50,902 bases of DNA, from NCBI GenBank assembly GCA_002354205.1, contig DELD01000005.1:1-50902 (forward strand), in the 5' to 3' direction. A program made the translations under genes and the position numbers. The notes under the pieces are model-generated. The model was not told the origin of the DNA, made no database searches, and saw only the letters and a list, made by a program, of their open reading frames with translations. The stretch is from Micavibrio sp. UBA2705. GTDB lineage: Bacteria > Pseudomonadota > Alphaproteobacteria > Micavibrionales > Micavibrionaceae. Positions 24,969-32,729 of the stretch are shown here, piece by piece; position 1 is the first letter of the stretch, and each line of letters starts with the position of its first letter.

Positions 24969-25069
24969 TTTAAGGTACTCTTCTTTTACACATCTAATTA
25001 CCGCAATTAATTTACATATTCATAAAGAAAAAAGCAAGCTATTAGTTTAAGTTTCTGATCTATAACAAT

Positions 25070-25101
25070 AAAGGCCGCACATCTACACGAGCGCGGCCTT
25101 T
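25070..25101 (-). terminator. Terminator-like hairpin after the repeat protein gene
   Basis: A perfect 9-bp stem AAAGGCCGC (25070-25078) / GCGGCCTTT (25093-25101) with a 14-base loop lies 30 bases past the stop of the leftward gene. Its T tract on that strand is short and interrupted. Confidence 0.6.
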
Positions 25102-25130
25102 GAAATTAGAATAAAACAGTATAACGAATA

Positions 25131-26735
25131 TTAAAACTTAGGCGTTGCCTTAACGTTTTTTGTAAACTGTGAAAAATCTGGCTTGGTTGTGTCTGCTTTG
25201 CCGTCAGTTAGTTGGTTAAACGTACCCCACATAACATCTTCACAATTTTCGTGACCTTGCCCGCGTATGGCGCGTGTTTCTTCAACAATTGCTTCTTTAT
25301 TTGCGCCAACTTTGATTTTTGTAATACCAAGGTTACACGCATGTTTCACTGTCTGGTTAAACGCCTCACCAATTGCTTGCGTTTTCGCAACGTCAACTGC
25401 GCCTTTTGCTTGAACTTCTGCAATGTACATATTGGCTTGTGCGTTAATCGCTATGCCGCTTGTATGTGCGTCTGCATTAATGTTCGCCACGCCTGTTGCT
25501 TGTTCGTAAGCTTTTATAAGCGCACGTTCTTGCGCAATGTAATTGCCCATCAAACATGTTGCTTTTGCTTGCTCGCCTTTGCGCAATTCATTAAAGATCG
25601 GCGCGCGCTCAACAGGGCTAAGGTCAGCTAGCTCAGGAATTGTATAGGCAACGTCAACAACTTCACCGTTGACGGTCATTTCACCAACAAGTGAAACCGC
25701 TTCGCTACCAACGTGAGAGAATGATAGGCCGCCATAACCAGCATAAACATTACCGCCACCAAGGCCAACTGATGTTGACGATACACAAGACTTTGTTGCA
25801 AAAACCGCCGCTGCTTGCGGAATGTTTGCTGCCGCGCCAGATTTATAAACGCTGTTATTTGTGTAAGAGCTGTTATTGCCGCCAACTTCTGTGTTCTGTG
25901 AATTTGAATTTTTGCTGTTACCGCTATTGCTCGTATCGACAGATGTGTCTTGTTGGTTGGTTTGTTCGTTTGTTTGGTCTTGATCGTTTGTTTGCGCAAG
26001 ATCATTTTGTGATGATGCGTCAACATCTGTAGAAACTTCCGCGCCGCCAGCATTGTTGTGCGTTGTTGTTTCGTTGTTAATGTTGCTTGTAACGCCGCCA
26101 TTTGAAAGGTCGTTATTGACTGCGTTTTCGACCTCTGCGCCACCAGCAATGCTTGAGTGGTTAGTTGTTGAATTATCAGATATTGTGCCGTTCACACCAC
26201 CGTTTGAAAGGTCGTTATGTACGCTGTTTTCGACTTCAGCGCCGCCTGCATTATTGTAAGACTGTGAATTATCAGTAACGCCACCATTTGAAAGGTTTGC
26301 ATTTAATGCATTTTCTACTTCAGCGCCACCAGCATTATTATATGTCTGGGAATTGTCAGAAATTGTGCCATTCATTGAATTCTCAACTTCCGCGCCGCCG
26401 GCATTGACATTGTTTGTGTTTGTCGTGTTCGACATGTCAGCAATTGTACCGTTAACAGCGCCGTTTACACTCGCGTCTAGTGACCCGCCAGTTGCGTTTG
26501 CTGCGCTATTTGTATTTGAATGTACATGTGTGTTGTTATTTGCACCCGCAATTGCATTGGCATTCGCTGTGGGGTTTGCTGTAATAACTGGGTTTACTGC
26601 AATTTCAGTTTCAGGACCGCCAACATTGTTGTAAATGTCCGGTGAGGTGTTGCCAGCATGTGCTGCGCCTGTTGTTGCTAAAAGAGCTGTTAAAACAGCA
26701 GAGTTTTTTAAATTCGAAAATGTTTTCTTGGTCAT
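25131..26735 (-). CDS. Exported Asn-rich protein with GGAEVEN repeats
   Basis: This protein of 534 residues is unrecognised. It begins with a signal peptide (about 1-27, AAHA-G). Residues about 112-232 hold five copies of a unit built on (N)AGGAEVEN, three of them followed by LSNGGV, separated by DNSQ/TYNN-type spacers. An earlier VGGPETEI near residue 38 looks like a worn copy. A very Asn/Gln/Thr/Ser-rich linker (about 234-296) follows. The C-terminal domain (about 300-534) is of ordinary composition, with a Gly/Tyr-rich patch GGGNVYAGYGGLSF, long Ala/Gln-rich helices (NINADAHTSGIAINAQ) and four cysteines. The layout suggests a secreted, polymerising or adhesive surface protein, loosely like curli or biofilm proteins, but that is inference. 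An upstream 239-base region separates it from a divergent membrane-protein gene. Confidence 0.7.
   Translation of the reverse strand: MTKKTFSNLKNSAVLTALLATTGAAHAGNTSPDIYNNVGGPETEIAVNPVITANPTANANAIAGANNNTHVHSNTNSAANATGGSLDASVNGAVNGTIADMSNTTNTNNVNAGGAEVENSMNGTISDNSQTYNNAGGAEVENALNANLSNGGVTDNSQSYNNAGGAEVENSVHNDLSNGGVNGTISDNSTTNHSSIAGGAEVENAVNNDLSNGGVTSNINNETTTHNNAGGAEVSTDVDASSQNDLAQTNDQDQTNEQTNQQDTSVDTSNSGNSKNSNSQNTEVGGNNSSYTNNSVYKSGAAANIPQAAAVFATKSCVSSTSVGLGGGNVYAGYGGLSFSHVGSEAVSLVGEMTVNGEVVDVAYTIPELADLSPVERAPIFNELRKGEQAKATCLMGNYIAQERALIKAYEQATGVANINADAHTSGIAINAQANMYIAEVQAKGAVDVAKTQAIGEAFNQTVKHACNLGITKIKVGANKEAIVEETRAIRGQGHENCEDVMWGTFNQLTDGKADTTKPDFSQFTKNVKATPKF
26040..26400 (-). repeat. In-gene tandem repeats encoding GGAEVEN units
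   Basis: Five degenerate copies of the sequence coding for AGGAEVEN start near 26041, 26136, 26240, 26321 and 26393, at uneven spacings of about 70-105 bases. Between them are three copies of a second block coding for LSNGG near 26096, 26196 and 26281. Copies differ at wobble positions, so the array is not recent. Confidence 0.8.
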
Positions 26736-26974
26736 TATGTATACCTTTATATCGCCATGTTTGTAAGATTTCGCACTAAACAGTAGATAATCTTAATCAA
26801 AAGTTAGTAATTTACGGAGTGGTTTATTGCACGGCAGGGTTGTTATGTCAAGAAAGATATTATAAGTTACTGATAATAAACGAAAATAAAGTTTTTTCTT
26901 GCTTTTTCACTCTGCAGATGGCAAAACAGCGCGTGAATATGAAAATAATGATAACCTGATATAAATGGTGTGAT

Positions 26975-28198
26975 ATGAGCAATAAAGCTGCAGATAATAA
27001 TGAGAACACTGAACCAGTCGTAACACAGACGCAGGATAAGCCAAAAGGCCGTTTGCGCTCTATATGGAATAGTGTGGCTAAACGTATACCAACAAAAAAC
27101 ACCCTTAAAAAAGCATTCACGCCGGCAGCGCTTGGCATTGCGGCCGGCGTTGGCGCAAAAATCGCCGCCATGGCGGCTGGGGCTGCCGTACTGGGCCCTG
27201 TGTTTACGGTTTGCGCTGGCGTTGGACTGACCACGCGAAGCTTTGTTAAAGATTATAAGGCACAGCAAGAGAGCACATCATCATTTGATTTCTTTAAAAG
27301 TAACTGGAAAAAATATTCACTGAAATTGGCACTTAACTCTAGCTCCGCCTTTATTGGTTTTGGCGGCGCAGAATGGGTTGCAGGTTATTTCACTGGCGCT
27401 GAAGAAGTAGCCGCGGCGGCAAATGATATAAATGACGCGACTGATAACGCGCCAATAGGCGGCGTTGAAGATAATATTGGCGCCGCAGCGCAGGATAACG
27501 CAGCCGATGCAGGCGCGGATATAGAAGAACCAGTAACAGAAGAAGAAGTGGTAGAAGAAGAGCCTGCAATCGTTATTCCTGATGACCCTTATGAAAGATT
27601 AAAAATGCTCGCAGAAACTGGCGATTTATCACCGCAAGCAATGGCGATGATTGAAGCCGCCGAAAAAGGCCAAACATGGGCGATACGTGATATTGGCCTT
27701 GGCCTTATAAACGGCTTTTACGGCTTTGATGAACTTGGCGAAATGGCCGCGCATGTAAACGTTAATGAATGGGGCGCAGCACTGCTAAAAGACGCGGTTG
27801 AAACTGGCGACGCTAAAGCACGTATTGATTACGCCTATTTTCAATATACAGGTGTGAACGAAGCTATCGCCCAGAACCAAGAAGCTGCTCTTAAAACAGT
27901 CGAAGAGCTAGACCGCGTATGGCTTTATGGCGATAGCGTGCTTGACCAAGTGCATTTTGACCAAGCCAAAGAATACTTTATTGCCAATATGCCAGAAGGT
28001 ACAAATATAGAAGATTTCCGCGTTGAGAAATTAGGCGAGGAAGGTTATAAATTCATTAATTTGGCTGAAGAAGCCAAAGTCATCGCCGAACAAAAAGCCG
28101 CTATGGAAGCAGCAGGCTTTAACCCTGCGGATTGTGACGTTTCAGCGAATGCGAGCAATAATGGCTATATCATTAAAAACTGTACGATGCAGCCATAA
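26975..28198 (+). CDS. Membrane protein with acidic linker and Sel1-like C-terminal part
   Basis: This protein of 407 residues belongs to no family I recognise. A polar N-terminus (1-45) is followed by an Ala/Gly-rich hydrophobic segment (about 49-85, AAGVGAKIAAMAAGAAVLG), a basic loop, and a second hydrophobic segment (about 113-138). A long acidic, Ala/Asp-rich linker (about 140-200, EEEVVEEEP) leads to a helical C-terminal domain. There AMAMIEAAEKGQTWAIRD and VETGDAKARIDYAYFQYTG resemble Sel1/TPR-like repeats, which usually bind other proteins. Two C-terminal cysteines are present. The ribosome site is weak. It is divergent from the repeat-protein gene and may share its regulation. Confidence 0.65.
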   Translation: MSNKAADNNENTEPVVTQTQDKPKGRLRSIWNSVAKRIPTKNTLKKAFTPAALGIAAGVGAKIAAMAAGAAVLGPVFTVCAGVGLTTRSFVKDYKAQQESTSSFDFFKSNWKKYSLKLALNSSSAFIGFGGAEWVAGYFTGAEEVAAAANDINDATDNAPIGGVEDNIGAAAQDNAADAGADIEEPVTEEEVVEEEPAIVIPDDPYERLKMLAETGDLSPQAMAMIEAAEKGQTWAIRDIGLGLINGFYGFDELGEMAAHVNVNEWGAALLKDAVETGDAKARIDYAYFQYTGVNEAIAQNQEAALKTVEELDRVWLYGDSVLDQVHFDQAKEYFIANMPEGTNIEDFRVEKLGEEGYKFINLAEEAKVIAEQKAAMEAAGFNPADCDVSANASNNGYIIKNCTMQP

Positions 28199-28292
28199 TT
28201 GATTACTGTGATTGGCGTAGTAAAATTTAATCCTTTCCAATAGTGTCAAAACTTAGCTCTATTGGTGCATTTTCAGATTGGACACTTTAACA

Positions 28293-28829
28293 ATGTATCA
28301 CGTCAAAAATTTAATGGTTATGTTGATCTCTGCTTTTATTGTCGTTAGCGCGGCATCAGCTCTTGCAGGAGATATGAACGCAGCTTCAGTATTTTATGAG
28401 GGCGACAGAGATTTATCCCAAACGCCCCAATCCTATATTGAAGAAAGCGCCGCCATTTATAAATCTTGCGAAAATACAGAAAAGCTCCGTAGAAACCATA
28501 AATGTAAGTGCTATGCGACAGAGTACCTTAATAAACGTATTGAGCAAGGCCAGAGCGCGTCGCAAGAGTCTCTTTTAATCGCATTAAGAGATTCATGCCG
28601 AAATGTTGAGGCCACAACGCATCAACAATATCTGACATGCATGGGAGAAAGCTATGATACATCCGCGCTTGGTAAAAATGTAACCAAAGAAGCTTACTGT
28701 ACATGCGTAGCCGATGAATGGAAGCAGTCTTATAGCAGTTTCCAAGGTAAAATACACAGCCCAGTTATTCAACGCGAGATGAGTTTTGCTGCGATTATGG
28801 CGTGTAAGAAGAAGCTCTCACAATATTAA
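28293..28829 (+). CDS. Exported cysteine-rich protein with repeated CxC motif
   Basis: This protein of 178 residues is unrecognised. It has a signal peptide (1-25, ALA-G). The mature part carries two related halves, each with a lone Cys and then a CxC motif before an aromatic/acidic turn: HKCKCYATEYL (first half) and YCTCVADEW (second half). Eight cysteines in total suggest disulphides or metal binding in the periplasm. ATG 28293 is chosen over the in-frame TTG at 28278 because the signal peptide then has a normal N-terminus; neither has a clear ribosome site. A strong terminator follows. Confidence 0.68.
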   Translation: MYHVKNLMVMLISAFIVVSAASALAGDMNAASVFYEGDRDLSQTPQSYIEESAAIYKSCENTEKLRRNHKCKCYATEYLNKRIEQGQSASQESLLIALRDSCRNVEATTHQQYLTCMGESYDTSALGKNVTKEAYCTCVADEWKQSYSSFQGKIHSPVIQREMSFAAIMACKKKLSQY

Positions 28830-28853
28830 AAACAATATTAAAGAAATTAAGAT

Positions 28854-28891
28854 ATGTGCCGCAAAATTGAAAATTTGCGGCGCATTTTTTT
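28854..28891 (+). terminator. Rho-independent terminator after the Cys-rich protein gene
   Basis: Twelve bases ATGTGCCGCAAA (28854-28865) pair with TTTGCGGCGCAT (28874-28885), with one G-U pair, around an 8-base loop, then a T7 tract. It overlaps the end of the convergent FMN reductase gene. Confidence 0.85.
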
Positions 28892-29465
28892 ATTTGGCAT
28901 GTGCGTTCGCGGTGCTAACAAATTCCTGTATCGATGCGCGAAGCATATTGATGTGACCCTCGTCTTTTAATACTCCTTGGTCGTCAAAGGCTGTATGGGC
29001 GCTAGCAATGGCGGTTTGTGTCGGAATGACATGTACGCCGATATTGCCGAGCATCATGCGTAGCGGGACAAGGCCGCGTAGGCCGCCAAAGCCACCAGGC
29101 GACGTTGCGCCAAGCGCCGCGACTTTGCCTTTAAAAGCTATCAGCGATGTTTCATTTTCTTCATGCGGGCGTGAAATCCAATCGAGCGCATTTTTCAAAA
29201 GCGGTGAAAATGAGCTGTTATATTCAGGTGAAGCGATATAAAAACCGTCATGTGCAACGAAGAGTCTTTTGAGTTTAATCGCATTTTCAGGCAAGCTTTC
29301 TGCGGCTTCCAGATCACCATCATAAATTGGCATCTCAAAATCTTTAAGATCTATGAGGGTTATTTCAGCGCCCTCTGCTTTGGCAAGCTGCGCTGCTTGC
29401 GCGGCAAGTTTTTTATTGAATGAGTCCGTGCGGGCACTGCCAGCGAAGAAAAGTAGTTTAGCCAT
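28890..29465 (-). CDS. NADPH-dependent FMN reductase family protein
   Basis: This flavodoxin-like flavoprotein of 191 residues reduces FMN, quinones or similar acceptors with NAD(P)H. The FMN phosphate loop GSARTDSFNKKL is at residues 9-20. The second flavin-binding block SPEYNSSFSPLLKNALDWIS is near 79-98, of which PEYNSS is diagnostic. A Gly-rich ATSPGGFGGLRG loop follows. It is 39 bases downstream of the pirin gene on the same strand, with AGGAGA ahead of its ATG, so the pair is an operon. It probably serves in oxidative or electrophile stress, since pirin/flavoprotein pairs under LysR control often do; this is inference. Confidence 0.88.
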   Translation of the reverse strand: MAKLLFFAGSARTDSFNKKLAAQAAQLAKAEGAEITLIDLKDFEMPIYDGDLEAAESLPENAIKLKRLFVAHDGFYIASPEYNSSFSPLLKNALDWISRPHEENETSLIAFKGKVAALGATSPGGFGGLRGLVPLRMMLGNIGVHVIPTQTAIASAHTAFDDQGVLKDEGHINMLRASIQEFVSTANAHAK

Positions 29466-29504
29466 TTTATATCTCCTAAAATATAGCGTTAAAGAGTGCG
29501 GTTT

Positions 29505-30215
29505 TTAATGCTGCGCCTTAGGCACATCAATGATGAGTATTTCGGTGTCTTGCTGCGCGGTGATAGTAACATCTTCGGCGTTATCAAGCGATGCGCCATC
29601 GCCTTGTTCTAACAATACGCCGTTAATTTCTGCTGCGCCTTTGGAAAGTAATATATAGGCCTGCTGATGAATTTTATGCGTAATGCGTGCGTCTTTTTGA
29701 ATGACCCCACCATATATATAGGCATCTTGGTTAATATATAAAGCCCCATTTTGAATATCTTTTTTATCGCCTGAAACAAGTAAGGCGAGCGCATCATTTA
29801 CAGGCGCAGCGGGAAAGTCTTTACTGTCCCATCTAGGGGTGACATTCATTTCGCGCGGCTCAATCCAGATTTGATACAATTTAGTATCTTCACTTTCTGC
29901 GTTTTTTTCAGAATGGTAAATGCCTGACCCTGCGCTCATGACCTGTACGCTGCCTGCAGCGGTGCGCCCTTCATTACCCATTGAATCTTTGTGCGATATC
30001 GCGCCCTTGCGGACATAGGTGATGATCTCCATATCTTTATGTGGGTGCATACCAAAGCCTTTACCGGCGCTGATAATATCGTCATTAATGACACGCAGCG
30101 CTCCAAAACCAAGGCGCTGAGGGTCATAATATTCAGCGAAGCTGAAATGATAACGTGCCTTTAACCAGTTGTAATTATGTTGACCGAGGTCTTTATATGC
30201 ATGTTTTGTAATCAT
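29505..30215 (-). CDS. Pirin-family protein (YhaK-like)
   Basis: This bicupin pirin of 236 residues has the start motif YNWLKARYHFSFAEYYDP, very similar to E. coli YhaK. All four classical metal ligands are visible: His57 and His59 (GMHPHKDMEI) and His101 and Glu103 (GIYHSEKN). Pirins can act as quercetinases or as redox sensors. I chose the start at 30215 because AGGAGGG lies five bases ahead; an upstream frame extension of 41 codons has no ribosome site and no similarity. It is divergent from a LysR regulator, the same arrangement of families as yhaK/yhaJ in E. coli, and is followed by the FMN reductase gene. Confidence 0.9.
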   Translation of the reverse strand: MITKHAYKDLGQHNYNWLKARYHFSFAEYYDPQRLGFGALRVINDDIISAGKGFGMHPHKDMEIITYVRKGAISHKDSMGNEGRTAAGSVQVMSAGSGIYHSEKNAESEDTKLYQIWIEPREMNVTPRWDSKDFPAAPVNDALALLVSGDKKDIQNGALYINQDAYIYGGVIQKDARITHKIHQQAYILLSKGAAEINGVLLEQGDGASLDNAEDVTITAQQDTEILIIDVPKAQH

Positions 30216-30296
30216 CTCAGCCCTCCTAAGCGGTTTTGTGATGTTTTCTAATTTTAGTTTCTCACACTGCAATAAAATTGATAATATACTTATATT

Positions 30297-30311
30297 GAAA
30301 CTCATTGTTTC
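30297..30311. promoter_or_regulatory. Palindrome between pirin and LysR genes
   Basis: GAAAC-TCATT-GTTTC is a perfect 5-5-5 inverted repeat 19 bases ahead of the LysR start in the divergent intergenic region. It is the best candidate for the LysR operator, although it does not fit the T-N11-A form exactly. Confidence 0.4.
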
Positions 30312-30329
30312 CATTAAGGATATAATCAT

Positions 30330-31235
30330 ATGGATCATCTTTCGCGTATTAGTATATTTATTGCCGTCGTGCAGAATGAAAGCTTTGCTGGCGCGGCACG
30401 GCAGCTGGGCATTACGACATCAGCCGTGTCGAAACAAATACAGAACCTAGAAGCCGCATTAAAAATAAAACTGCTCAACCGTACAACGCGAAAGGTCAGC
30501 GTGACGGAAGAGGGCGCGTTATATTATGCGCGTTCAAACCGTGCCCTTGCTGATTTACAAGAAGCAGAAGAAGAAATTCAAGATATGAAATCATGCCCAC
30601 GTGGGGCGCTTAAAATTACTATGCCGCATAGTTTTGGTGCAAAACATCTTAGCAGCGCGATCGCCGCATTTGGTATGCGCTACCCAGAAGTTGATTTAAA
30701 TATAAATTTTGATGATAAAACCGTGGACTTAGTCGGTGGCGGTTACGATCTAGCAATCAGAATTGGCGATTTAAAAGATTCGAGCTTAATTGCCAAGCGC
30801 CTCGCATCATGCCCCATTTTACTGTGTGCTAGCCCTGAGTATTTGGTGAAACACGGCAAGCCGCAAACCCCTAGAGCATTACGCGGGCATAATATGCTGG
30901 CCTATAGTAACCAAACAGGGGCGCATGAATGGCGTTATAAAACGCCAAATGGCGTAGTCGAAAACATTCAACTACAGGGCAGTTTTAAATGTAATTCGGG
31001 TGAGATGCTTATGCAGGCAGCCTGTCATGGCTTGGGCATCGCTACTTTACCAATTTTTTATGTCGCGGAATATATAAAATCAGGAGCATTAGTACCGATC
31101 TTAAGCGATTATGTATCATATCCGCAGCGCGATATATTCGCCGTGTATCAGCCGACGCAATATATATCCACGCGCTTACGACTTTTTATTGACCATTTAG
31201 CGGCAAGCTGTAAAAAATTACCCTGGGCAGAATAA
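30330..31235 (+). CDS. LysR-family transcriptional regulator (YhaJ-like)
   Basis: This 301-residue regulator has an N-terminal winged helix-turn-helix (about 18-37, SFAGAARQLGITTSAVSKQ) and a type 2 periplasmic-binding-fold effector domain (about 90-295, LKITMPHSFG, DLAIRIGDLKDSSLIAKRL). It belongs to the CrgA/YhaJ-like branch. It stands back to back with the pirin/FMN-reductase operon, which it most likely controls along with itself. The Shine-Dalgarno AAGGA is ten bases before the ATG. The next gene, an exported unknown, begins 18 bases after the stop and may be co-transcribed. Confidence 0.9.
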   Translation: MDHLSRISIFIAVVQNESFAGAARQLGITTSAVSKQIQNLEAALKIKLLNRTTRKVSVTEEGALYYARSNRALADLQEAEEEIQDMKSCPRGALKITMPHSFGAKHLSSAIAAFGMRYPEVDLNINFDDKTVDLVGGGYDLAIRIGDLKDSSLIAKRLASCPILLCASPEYLVKHGKPQTPRALRGHNMLAYSNQTGAHEWRYKTPNGVVENIQLQGSFKCNSGEMLMQAACHGLGIATLPIFYVAEYIKSGALVPILSDYVSYPQRDIFAVYQPTQYISTRLRLFIDHLAASCKKLPWAE

Positions 31236-31253
31236 TTGAGGGAGCAATTCAAA

Positions 31254-31991
31254 ATGAAGAAACGTTTACTTATTGGCTGTATCGCAGTTTGCGCGGTGTT
31301 TTATGACCTCGTCCCTGCGCAAGCTAAGGCACTAGACCTTGAAACATGCATGATGCATGTTGAGGCGATGGATCACGCCATTATTGAAAGCCATTTACCT
31401 GAATCCGTAACGCTAACGTTAGAAGAAACGCTCAATAACGCAGTGAAAGCCTGCGAATCCGGCGCGTTTGATCAAGGCGCACAATATTTAGAACAGGCAA
31501 ATGTGCAGTATGATGACCTTATAGCCACAGGCCCACACGGCCTAACCGATGCTGATTTCTGGGCTAGCGCTGATTATATGTGGGGGCATAATGCACATAA
31601 GAAAAACATCAACATTATGCATGTTAAACTCAATGATGATATGGATACAGATATGGTCGGCTGGAAGCTTTACTTGGATAGCCCAGAAGGCATCACATTT
31701 GACTTGATTGGCGTAGTAAAAACGCCACAGGGAGAGGTGCAGCGCGCGCATAAAAGCATCCCTTATAATACGGAAGATCAAATATCGCTCTGTAGTATGG
31801 ATGATACAGATATCAGCCCACCACAGATAACGCATACGGCTTTAAAATCTGGTGAGGGGCGAGAGATCACTAGACAAGATGTAGCTGATTATATGCTAAG
31901 TATAAATGATGATATGTGTGATGTCCTGCATGTCTTCTGGCCTAATGAGGTAGAAGGCGAAGAAGTTCAATTCACTATCCATCGTAACTAA
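31254..31991 (+). CDS. Exported protein of unknown function
   Basis: This protein of 245 residues is unrecognised. It has a signal peptide (1-24, PAQA-K). The first half is helical, with two cysteines and the block LEETLNNAVKACESGAFDQG that looks like a small helical-hairpin repeat. The second half is Asp/Met/His-rich and beta-type (WKLYLDSPEGITFDLIGV). ATG 31254 is chosen for the GAGGGAG ribosome site ten bases upstream. It follows the LysR gene closely, and its stop overlaps that of the convergent TetR gene, so nothing separates the two transcripts. Confidence 0.68.
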   Translation: MKKRLLIGCIAVCAVFYDLVPAQAKALDLETCMMHVEAMDHAIIESHLPESVTLTLEETLNNAVKACESGAFDQGAQYLEQANVQYDDLIATGPHGLTDADFWASADYMWGHNAHKKNINIMHVKLNDDMDTDMVGWKLYLDSPEGITFDLIGVVKTPQGEVQRAHKSIPYNTEDQISLCSMDDTDISPPQITHTALKSGEGREITRQDVADYMLSINDDMCDVLHVFWPNEVEGEEVQFTIHRN

Positions 31992-32605
31992 GCCCTTAGC
32001 CCTGCGACAAAGCTATCTATCAGGCAATTCACCATGTTGCTTGCATCATACTGTGTGCTGACAAGTGGCATTTTACCTGATTGGTCAATAAAGCATATGC
32101 CATGCACCGATGCCCATAGTGTACGCGCCGCGAGCTTCGCGTCTTTGCTGCTGCCAGTTGTAGAAGATTCTGCATATAAGCTGAGGATGGCACGTTCAAT
32201 TGGTGCAAACAGCGCGGTAATTTTTGTTGTGAAATCATCTGGTAAGCTATGCCCTGCGGGTAGGCGGTGCGTAAACAGCGCAAACCAACGTTCTTTGTGA
32301 CTATGGACGAAATTGAGATAAATTTTCGCCATGGCTTTAAGCTGATCGCATGGTGTTTGGCCTACGCTATGCGGTAAGCTTTTAATTTGGCTTGCCATGA
32401 TATCAAGGCTGCGGGCATTTATGGTGACAATTAAATCATCCATTGATTTATAGACGTTATAAATTGTTCCCGCCGAATAGCCTATCTCGCCTGAGATTTT
32501 GCGTGCGCTTAATGCGGCAAAACCTTCATCATCGATAATTCTTATCGCCGTGGTGATGATTAATTCATGTAACTCATTGCGTGTATGATCGCTGCGCCTT
32601 GCCAT
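31988..32605 (-). CDS. TetR/AcrR-family transcriptional repressor
   Basis: The 205-residue product has an N-terminal TetR helix-turn-helix (about 28-50, LSARKISGEIGYSAGTIYN) and a C-terminal ligand-binding helical domain with the RTLWASVHGICF motif of the WHG-type TetR_C group. It is divergent from the lipase/LplT-PlsC-Aas operon. Two nearly identical palindromes in the 124-base gap between them are probably its operators, so it should repress both itself and that operon. Fatty acids or lysophospholipids would be natural ligands, but this is inference. Confidence 0.9.
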   Translation of the reverse strand: MARRSDHTRNELHELIITTAIRIIDDEGFAALSARKISGEIGYSAGTIYNVYKSMDDLIVTINARSLDIMASQIKSLPHSVGQTPCDQLKAMAKIYLNFVHSHKERWFALFTHRLPAGHSLPDDFTTKITALFAPIERAILSLYAESSTTGSSKDAKLAARTLWASVHGICFIDQSGKMPLVSTQYDASNMVNCLIDSFVAGLRA

Positions 32606-32665
32606 TTTCCCTCGCTTTCACTTTGTTAAGAATAACTGATAATTATACATCGTTCAATTTTTTAT

Positions 32666-32678
32666 TGAACATTGTTCA
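32666..32678. promoter_or_regulatory. TetR operator candidate, first copy
   Basis: TGAAC-ATT-GTTCA is a perfect palindrome. The same arms recur at 32700-32712, and a partial copy ACATCGTTCA lies at 32647-32656. Confidence 0.7.
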
Positions 32679-32699
32679 TTATTGTGCCATTATAACAAT

Positions 32700-32712
32700 T
32701 GAACATCGTTCA
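32700..32712. promoter_or_regulatory. TetR operator candidate, second copy
   Basis: TGAAC-ATC-GTTCA repeats the arms of the first copy, 34 bases centre to centre. It ends 17 bases before the lipase ATG. A TATAAC hexamer (32691-32696) lies between the two copies, so a promoter there would be flanked by bound repressor. Confidence 0.7.
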
Positions 32713-32729
32713 GAATGTAAGGATAAACA

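Noticed and set aside
25676..26149. A 157-codon alternate minus-strand frame in the repeat protein gene
   Set aside because: It arises from the repetitive composition of the real gene and has Lys/Thr/Gln-rich low-complexity sequence with no start signals.
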